DNA from: Streptomyces camelliae
Lineage (GTDB): Bacteria; Actinomycetota; Actinomycetes; Streptomycetales; Streptomycetaceae
DNA length: 64,000 nucleotides
Assembly: GCF_027625935.1 (NCBI RefSeq)
Contig: NZ_CP115300.1
Coordinates: 1,426,001 to 1,490,000 of the forward strand
Reading direction: 5' to 3'
The position numbers and the translations under genes are program-made. Below, piece after piece: positions 58,993 through 64,000 of the stretch. The notes beneath the pieces are model-generated. The model worked only from the letters and a program-made list of their open reading frames with translations. It made no database searches and was not told where the DNA came from. Position 1 is the first letter of the stretch; each line of letters opens with the position of its first letter.

Positions 58993-59509
58993 CGGGCTTG
59001 AGCGGCAGGGCGGCCCAGATCACCTTCCCGCCGCTCGCGGTGTGCTCCACGTCCACCGTGCCGCCCGCCTCCTGGGCCACCTCGCGGACCAGCAGCAGAC
59101 CCCGGCCGCCGGTCTGGCCGTGGTCGGCCTCCAGGGCGGTCGGCCGGTAGGGGTGGTTGTCCTCCACGGACACCCGCACCCACTCGGCTCCGACGGCGAC
59201 CTCCACGGCCAGCATCGGCGACAGCAGCGCCGCGTGCCGGACCGCGTTGGTGACCAGTTCGGAGACGATCAGCAGCAGGCCGTACACCAGGTCCTCGGAG
59301 ACCGGCACGCCCTGGCGCAGCAGCAGGTCCCGGACGGCGTGCCGGGCCTGCGGGACGGAGGCGTCCACCGCGGCGGCGGTGAACCGCCAGACGCCCTCGT
59401 ACGGAAGTGGATCGGGCGGCCGCTCGGCGCCCCCCGCTGGGCGCGGGTCGTCCCCGCGCCCGTGGTTGTCCATCGTCCGGTCGCCACCCTCGCGCTCGAT
59501 TGTCACCAC
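58979..59509 (-). CDS. ATP-binding protein, RsbW-like HATPase_c_2
   Basis: A 176-residue serine-kinase-like ATPase of the anti-sigma-factor type, very numerous in Streptomyces. The ATP-binding motifs are LLLIVSELVTNAVRHAALLS (N box), VSVEDNHPYRP and GQTGGRGLLLVREVAQEAGG (G box). The first 40 residues are polar and probably flexible. GTG 59509 is the longest start; ATG 59473 (MDNHGRGDDPRP) is equally plausible. The partner sigma or anti-anti-sigma factor is not in the window. Confidence 0.85.
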   Translation of the reverse strand: MVTIEREGGDRTMDNHGRGDDPRPAGGAERPPDPLPYEGVWRFTAAAVDASVPQARHAVRDLLLRQGVPVSEDLVYGLLLIVSELVTNAVRHAALLSPMLAVEVAVGAEWVRVSVEDNHPYRPTALEADHGQTGGRGLLLVREVAQEAGGTVDVEHTASGGKVIWAALPLKPAGLP

Positions 59510-59697
59510 ACGTCGAGTGTTGGTAACGATCGGCTCCGGCCCGGATACCTGAACACAAGTCAGCGGGTATCGAGCGGTTTATGACCGAGTGCGTATGACA
59601 CGGTCACGTGTGGGACTGTTTCCTGTCGCCCCCGACGCCGCTTCGCGAACTATTCGGGTTGTACGGGTTTGGGGCGGCCCTCGCCCGGGACGAGCTC

Positions 59698-59719
59698 GAC
59701 GACAGGCTGACGACAGGCT
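59698..59719. repeat. 11-bp perfect tandem repeat
   Basis: GACGACAGGCT occurs twice in direct succession (59698-59708, 59709-59719), about 50 bp before the enoyl-CoA hydratase start. The 11-bp period could be a regulator site, but a slippage duplication is as likely. Confidence 0.6.
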
Positions 59720-59730
59720 GCGGGGTGGGG

Positions 59731-59767
59731 TTCGGCATGCCTCGGCCGGCGCATAGCATCCCGGCCA
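59731..59767 (+). promoter_or_regulatory. Promoter for a leaderless enoyl-CoA hydratase transcript
   Basis: TTCGGC (59731-59736) and TAGCAT (59754-59759) are 17 bp apart, and the ATG begins 7 nt after the -10. No ribosome site precedes the ATG, so the mRNA probably starts at the initiation codon. Confidence 0.5.
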
Positions 59768-60522
59768 TGGAGCCCCAGCTGTCGCACCGTGTCGAAGGCG
59801 CCGTCGCCACCGTCGTCATCCGTCATCCGGCCAAACGCAACGCCATGACCGCCGCGATGTGGCGGGCGCTGCCCCCGCTGCTGGACACGCTGGCGCGTGA
59901 TCCCGGGGTGCGGGCGCTGGTGCTGACCGGGGAGGGCGGGACCTTCTGCGCGGGTGCGGACATCAGCACGCTCCAGGGCTCGCCGGAGGAGGCGCAGGGG
60001 CTCGCGGTGGCGGCCGAGGAGGCGCTGGCCGCGTTCCCCAAGCCGACCGTCGCCGCCGTGCGCGGGCACTGCGTGGGCGGCGGGGCACAGCTCGCGGCGG
60101 CCTGCGATCTGCGGCTGGCGGAGGAGAGCGCGCTGTTCGGGGTGACTCCGGCGCGGCTCGGCATCGTCTACCCGGCGTCCTCGACCCGCCGGCTGATGTC
60201 GCTGGTCGGCCCGGCCACCGCCAAGTACCTGCTGTTCACGGCCGAGTTGATCGACGCCGGCCGGGCACTGTGCACCGGGCTCGTCGACGAGGTGCTGCCG
60301 GAGGGCGAACTGGACAAGCGGGTCGCGGAGCTGACCCGGATCCTGACTTCCCGCTCCCAGCTCACCCAGGCCGCCGCGAAGGAGTTCACCGGCGGCCGGA
60401 CGGACCGGGACGCCCACTGGGCCGAGCAGGCGCGCGGCAACCCCGACACCGCCGAAGGGGTCGCCGCGTTCCTGGAGCGCCGGCGGCCGTGCTTCACCTG
60501 GACCACGGCTACGTCAGGCTGA
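59767..60522 (+). CDS. Enoyl-CoA hydratase/isomerase family protein
   Basis: A 251-residue crotonase-fold protein that acts on acyl-CoA thioesters. The oxyanion-hole motifs are GTFCAGADISTLQ and VRGHCVGGGAQLAAACDLRL. The region that usually carries the second catalytic glutamate reads GVTPARLGIVYPASSTRRL here, so the acid is not at the standard place and hydratase activity is uncertain. Isomerase or hydrolase chemistry is possible. The 3' end overlaps the DJ-1 gene by 14 bp in convergent orientation. Confidence 0.9.
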   Translation: MEPQLSHRVEGAVATVVIRHPAKRNAMTAAMWRALPPLLDTLARDPGVRALVLTGEGGTFCAGADISTLQGSPEEAQGLAVAAEEALAAFPKPTVAAVRGHCVGGGAQLAAACDLRLAEESALFGVTPARLGIVYPASSTRRLMSLVGPATAKYLLFTAELIDAGRALCTGLVDEVLPEGELDKRVAELTRILTSRSQLTQAAAKEFTGGRTDRDAHWAEQARGNPDTAEGVAAFLERRRPCFTWTTATSG

Positions 60523-61144
60523 ACCGGCTGCCGGCCCGGATCTCAGCCACGAGGTGCGCGGGCGCCTTGTGCGGGGCTCCGGCGTCGTACGGCGGCTGGG
60601 GATCGTACTCGGTCAGCAGCTGGACGGCCCGGGCGTGCTCGTCGCCGGCGATCCGGCCGGTCAGGGTGAGCGCCATGTCGATGCCGGCGGAGACCCCGGC
60701 GGCGGTGACGTACTTCCCGTCGGTCACGACCCGCTCCCCCGTCGGCTCGGCGCCGGACTTCTCCAGCAGCTCCAGGGCGGCCCAGTGACAGGTCGCCCGG
60801 CGCCCGCGCAGCAGTCCCGCGGCGGCGAGCAGCAGCGAACCGGAGCAGACCGAGGTCGTCCAGGTGCTGGTGGCGTCGGCCGCGCGCAGCCAGTCCAGCA
60901 GGGCCGGGTTCTCCAGCTGGTCCATCGTGCCGGGACCGCCGGAGACCACCACGAGGTCGGGACTCGGCACCTCGTCGAGCGCCCGGTCGGCGGTGACGGC
61001 GAGAAACCCGGTGTCGGTACGGACGGGCCCGGGCCGCTCGGCGACGAAGGCGAGGTCCGCGTCCGGGAGCCGGCTGAGGATCTCGTAGGGGCCTACGACG
61101 TCCAGGGCGGTGAAGCGGTCGTAGACGACCAGGGCGATCTGCAT
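60509..61144 (-). CDS. DJ-1/PfpI-family protein (isonitrile-hydratase-like)
   Basis: A 211-residue DJ-1/PfpI protein. The nucleophile elbow is WTTSVCSGSLLLAAAGLLRG, with cysteine at the family position, and DLVVVSGGPGTMDQLENPAL and the early acidic residue in FTALDVVGPYEIL complete the site. The closest functional group is bacterial isonitrile hydratase (InhA), but glyoxalase or chaperone roles occur in the family. It lies 22 bp downstream of the GlxA-type regulator and is probably its target. Confidence 0.88.
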   Translation of the reverse strand: MQIALVVYDRFTALDVVGPYEILSRLPDADLAFVAERPGPVRTDTGFLAVTADRALDEVPSPDLVVVSGGPGTMDQLENPALLDWLRAADATSTWTTSVCSGSLLLAAAGLLRGRRATCHWAALELLEKSGAEPTGERVVTDGKYVTAAGVSAGIDMALTLTGRIAGDEHARAVQLLTEYDPQPPYDAGAPHKAPAHLVAEIRAGSRFSLT

Positions 61145-61166
61145 GGGGGCTCCTTCGAGCGGGTCT

Positions 61167-62126
61167 TCAGCGGGCCGGGGCCGGGTGGAAGCGTCTGCGG
61201 TATTCCGCGGGCGGTGTGCCGAGGGCGCGCACGAACGCGCGGCGCATGGCCTCGGGGGTGCCGTAGCCGCTGGCGCGGGCGATCTCCTCGATGCTGTCGG
61301 CGGTGTCCTCCAGCAGGCGGCGGGCGTGTTCGAGGCGGACCTGGTCGACGTAGCGGCCGGGGGTCGTGCCGGTCTCCGCGCGGAAGGCGCGCGCGAAGTG
61401 GCGGGGGGAGAGCCGGGCCCTGGCGGCCAGCGACTCGACCGTCAGGTCCCCGGCCGGGTGCTCGGTGACCCACCGCTGGACCTCCCGCAGGGGCGCGCGC
61501 TGCGCTGTCTGGGCCGCCAGCTGGGCGCTGAACTGCGCCTGGTTGCCGGGCCGGCGCAGGAAGACCACCAGGTGCCGGGCGAGGGTGAGCGCGACGTCCC
61601 GGTCCAGGTCCTCCTCCACCAGGGCGAGGGCGAGGTCGATGCCGGAGGTCACCCCGGCCGAGGTGGCGACGTCCCCGTCACGGACGTAGATGGGCTCCGG
61701 GTCCACGGTGACGGCCGGGTGGTCGCGGGCGAGCTTGTCGCAGTAGGCCCAGTGGGTCGTCGCCCGGCGGCCGTCGAGCAGCCCTGCGGCGGCGAGCAGG
61801 GCGGCGCCGGTGCACACGGAGACCAGGCGCCGGGCGCGCGGGCCGTGGGCGCGCAGCCAGTCGACCAGCCGCGGGTCGGGGGCGCGGGTGCCCTGGCCGC
61901 CGGGGACCACGAGGGTGTGCGGGTCGGATACGGCGGTGAGCGCCTCGTCGGGTACGAGGGTCAGCCCGCTGGAGCAGCGCACCGGGCCGCCGTCCAGGGA
62001 GGCCGTACGGATCCGGTACGTGCCCGGCGTGTGCTTCTCGGCGCCGGCGAACACCTCCAGCGGGCCGGTGACATCGAGGCTCTGGACCCCGTCGAAGAGG
62101 ACGAAGAGGAGCGTGCGGTGGGGCAT
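61167..62126 (-). CDS. GlxA-type AraC-family regulator with DJ-1-like sensor domain
   Basis: A 319-residue regulator. Residues 1-185 form a DJ-1/PfpI-like domain (LFVLFDGVQSLDVTGPLEVF, LVSVCTGAALLAAAGLLDGR), and residues about 215-315 form the AraC double helix-turn-helix (LTVESLAARARLSPRHFARA, IEEIARASGYGTPEAMRRAF). ATG 62126 is the natural start; the longer open frame comes from the decayed VOC gene upstream. The DJ-1 enzyme gene follows in the same operon, so sensor and enzyme share a fold. Confidence 0.93.
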   Translation of the reverse strand: MPHRTLLFVLFDGVQSLDVTGPLEVFAGAEKHTPGTYRIRTASLDGGPVRCSSGLTLVPDEALTAVSDPHTLVVPGGQGTRAPDPRLVDWLRAHGPRARRLVSVCTGAALLAAAGLLDGRRATTHWAYCDKLARDHPAVTVDPEPIYVRDGDVATSAGVTSGIDLALALVEEDLDRDVALTLARHLVVFLRRPGNQAQFSAQLAAQTAQRAPLREVQRWVTEHPAGDLTVESLAARARLSPRHFARAFRAETGTTPGRYVDQVRLEHARRLLEDTADSIEEIARASGYGTPEAMRRAFVRALGTPPAEYRRRFHPAPAR

Positions 62127-62199
62127 GTCATCGATTCTTCGGCGCCCGGAGCATGGCCGCAATGACGTGTTTCCCACCTTTCCGGCCACAGCAGGCGCG

Positions 62200-62604
62200 G
62201 TCCGTGTCGGAGGGGCTGGATCCGGGCGCGCAGGAGGCAGAATTCGTTGCCTTCCGGGCCGGCCAGGATGCCGGCTCTCGGTTCCGGTCCGGTCGGCGTC
62301 GGCGTCGGCGTCGGCGGGCCTGACGCGGAGCGCGGGCAGCCGCTCCCGCTCGGCGTCCTGGTCGCGGTCGGTGGCGTTGACGTCGATGCGCAGGGGGAGT
62401 TCCCCGGTCCGCGGGTCGCTGCCGGGGCTCATGACGAGGGTGGGCTGCGGGCCGCCGAAGCCGGTGCCGGGCGGCCCGCTCTCGATGCTTCCGTCGTCGT
62501 CTTGGCCGGCCGAGTTCGATGTAGCCGAGGACCTGGCTCCGGAACGCGGCGAGCCGTTCGGGGTCGGCGGCGTCGAGGACCGACTCGCTGATGCGGCATG
62601 CCAT
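62200..62604 (-). pseudogene. Frameshifted VOC-family (glyoxalase-like) gene
   Basis: From ATG 62604 the frame gives MACRISESVLDAADPERLAA and FRSQVLGYIELG, a VOC-family start. The continuation appears in a second frame as DDDGSIESGPPGTGFGGPQP and LPLRIDVNATDRDQDAERER, then the end in a third frame as GPEGNEFCLLRARIQPL. So at least two frameshifts are present, near 62505 and 62270. A hexanucleotide array (GTCGGC repeated, 62285-62315) sits where the last shift occurs. Sequencing error is possible for either, but the repeat expansion argues for true decay. Confidence 0.75.
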
Positions 62605-62785
62605 GTCCGGCGGAGTACGGAGACCGGCCGGGCGTCGTCGGGCGTCGGCCGCGTGCCGGAGGGCGGCCACCTCCGCGATCGGTGAAACCGCCCGCGGCCC
62701 GCCGGTGGAGCGCCCTGAGCACCGGTTGTCGGTTCCACCTGCCACAATTGCCGCGCAACCTCAGTGGAGAAGGCGGTACGGGATC

Positions 62786-64000
62786 GTGACGACACCCGGG
62801 TCCATCGAAGTAGGGTCCATCGAAGGCAGGATCGCCGAGGAGCTCGGCGTACGGGAGCGGCAGGTGAAGGCCGCGGTGGAGCTGCTCGACGGCGGTTCGA
62901 CGGTGCCCTTCATCGCCCGTTACCGCAAGGAAGCGACCGAGATGCTCGACGACGCGCAGCTGCGCACGATCGAGGAGCGGCTGCGCTACCTGCGGGAGCT
63001 GGAGGAGCGGCGGGCCGCGATCCTGGAGTCGGTGCGCGAGCAGGGCAAGCTGACCGACGAGCTTCAGGCCCGGATCCGGGGCGCCGAGACGAAGGCGCGG
63101 CTGGAGGACATCTACCTCCCCTACAAGCCCAAGCGGCGCACCAAGGCGCAGATCGCACGCGAGGCGGGTCTGGAGCCGCTGGCCGAGGGCCTGCTGGGCG
63201 ACCCGTCGGTGGAACCGCAGGCGGCGGCCGCCGCGTTCGTGGACGCGGACAAGGGCGTCGCCGACCCGCAGGCCGCGCTGGAGGGCGCGCGGGCGATCCT
63301 CACCGAGCGGTTCTCCGAGGACGCCGACCTGATCGGCGAGCTGCGTGAGCGCATGTGGGTGCGCGGGCGCCTGGCCGCGAAGGTGCGGGAGGGCAAGGAG
63401 GAGGCGGGCGCCAAGTTCGCCGACTACTTCGACTTCGCCGAGCCGTTCACCGAGCTGCCCTCGCACCGGATCCTGGCCATGCTGCGCGGCGAGAAGGAGG
63501 AGGTCCTCGACCTCGTCCTGGAGCCGGAGGAGGCCACGGAGGGTCCCTCCTCGTACGAGGGGATCGTGGCGCACCGGTTCGGGATCGCCGACCGGGGCCG
63601 CCCCGCCGACAAGTGGCTGACGGACACGGTCCGCTGGGCCTGGCGCACCCGGATCCTCGTCCACCTCGGCATCGACCTGCGCCTCAGGCTGCGCACGGCC
63701 GCCGAGGACGAGGCGGTGAACGTCTTCGCGGCGAACCTGCGCGACCTGCTGCTGGCCGCCCCGGCGGGCACGCGCGCGACGCTGGGCCTGGACCCGGGTT
63801 TCCGTACGGGCGTGAAGGTCGCCGTGGTCGACGCCACCGGCAAGGTCGTCGCCACCGACGTGATCTACCCGCACGTCCCGGCCAACAAGTGGGACGAGGC
63901 CCTCGCCAAGCTGGCCCGGCTCGCCCAGGAGCACGCGGTCGACCTGGTCGCGATCGGCAACGGCACGGCGTCCCGCGAGACCGACAAGCTCGCCGGTGAA
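62786..64000 (+). CDS. tex: Tex-family S1 RNA-binding protein, 3' end outside window
   Basis: The first 405 codons of a Tex-type transcription accessory protein, a nucleic-acid-binding factor related to eukaryotic Spt6. The N-terminal helical region includes VRERQVKAAVELLDGGSTVP, FIARYRKEATEMLDD, and LEDIYLPYKPKRRTKAQIAR. The YqgF-like RNase H domain starts LGLDPGFRTGVKVAVVDATG near residue 333. The C-terminal helix-hairpin-helix and S1 domains lie beyond the window. GTG 62786 is used. A 15-bp duplication near the start adds five residues (GSIEV-GSIEG). Confidence 0.95.
   Translation, partial: MTTPGSIEVGSIEGRIAEELGVRERQVKAAVELLDGGSTVPFIARYRKEATEMLDDAQLRTIEERLRYLRELEERRAAILESVREQGKLTDELQARIRGAETKARLEDIYLPYKPKRRTKAQIAREAGLEPLAEGLLGDPSVEPQAAAAAFVDADKGVADPQAALEGARAILTERFSEDADLIGELRERMWVRGRLAAKVREGKEEAGAKFADYFDFAEPFTELPSHRILAMLRGEKEEVLDLVLEPEEATEGPSSYEGIVAHRFGIADRGRPADKWLTDTVRWAWRTRILVHLGIDLRLRLRTAAEDEAVNVFAANLRDLLLAAPAGTRATLGLDPGFRTGVKVAVVDATGKVVATDVIYPHVPANKWDEALAKLARLAQEHAVDLVAIGNGTASRETDKLAGE
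62797..62826 (+). repeat. 15-bp in-frame tandem duplication at the tex start
   Basis: GGGTCCATCGAAGTA is followed by GGGTCCATCGAAGGC, 13 of 15 bases identical. It duplicates five codons directly after the tex start and adds no frameshift. Confidence 0.7.

Overview
The window is high-GC actinobacterial DNA and almost certainly from a Streptomyces chromosome. Codon third positions are overwhelmingly G or C, and GTG starts and 4-bp ATGA/GTGA overlaps are common. Lineage-typical genes are present: a conservon (cvn) operon, two DUF574 methyltransferases, a DUF6380 micro-protein, XRE-cupin regulators and a complete hopanoid operon. Hairpins without U-tracts serve as terminators, and several genes look leaderless.

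Region by region. Bases 1-5.3 kb hold a 5'-truncated HAD phosphatase, a TauE/SafE exporter, an acyl-CoA ligase and thiolase pair, and a monoacylglycerol-lipase-like hydrolase that diverges from the thiolase over a TetR-type palindrome. Bases 5.4-8.2 kb carry two paralogous SAM methyltransferases around a Cof-type HAD phosphatase. At 8.2-11.4 kb is a glutamine-synthetase-like ligase, an amidohydrolase and a NUDIX-like gene, which together resemble a split FluG. Next come a COG4705 membrane protein, a phosphoesterase of lower GC3 with flanking debris, and tRNA-Pro(GGG). A split transketolase follows behind a MerR/SoxR-type promoter, then a decayed MFS transporter (16.1-16.8 kb). At 17-21.7 kb lie a MmcQ/YjbR protein, GNAT and XRE-cupin genes, and the tdh-kbl-lysR threonine catabolism operon. 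The cvn operon with its GAF partner fills 21.9-26.3 kb. Bases 26.7-35.1 kb hold an MBL hydrolase, an amino-acid dehydrogenase with a TetR regulator, a GDSL hydrolase, a secreted YesU-like protein, a GH36 alpha-galactosidase and a tyrosine phosphatase.

From 35.2 to 49.4 kb sits the hopanoid locus. A small-membrane-protein/XRE-cupin pair and a 99-aa membrane protein precede hpnO. Eleven or twelve minus-strand genes then run in the order hpnC, hpnD, a 42-aa DUF6380 ORF, hpnE, prenyl diphosphate synthase, shc, hpnG, hpnH, ispG, dxs, hpnO. The operon therefore encodes precursor supply (dxs, ispG, prenyl synthase), squalene formation (hpnC/D/E), cyclisation (shc) and side-chain building (hpnH, hpnG, hpnO).

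From 49.7 to 56.7 kb is a tightly overlapped seven-gene minus-strand operon: a large CDP-alcohol phosphotransferase/DUF5941 protein, a CTP-type nucleotidyltransferase, a glycerol-1-phosphate-dehydrogenase-like enzyme, a second CDP-alcohol phosphotransferase, a family 2 glycosyltransferase, and a Wzm/Wzt-type ABC exporter. I infer that it makes and exports a phosphodiester-linked polyol glycoconjugate. It is the best candidate here for an undescribed system.

The right end (57-64 kb) has galE, a remnant resembling an acyl-CoA ligase C-terminus, idi, an anti-sigma-type ATPase, an enoyl-CoA hydratase, a DJ-1/GlxA-type regulator pair, a frameshifted VOC gene and the start of tex, which runs off the window.
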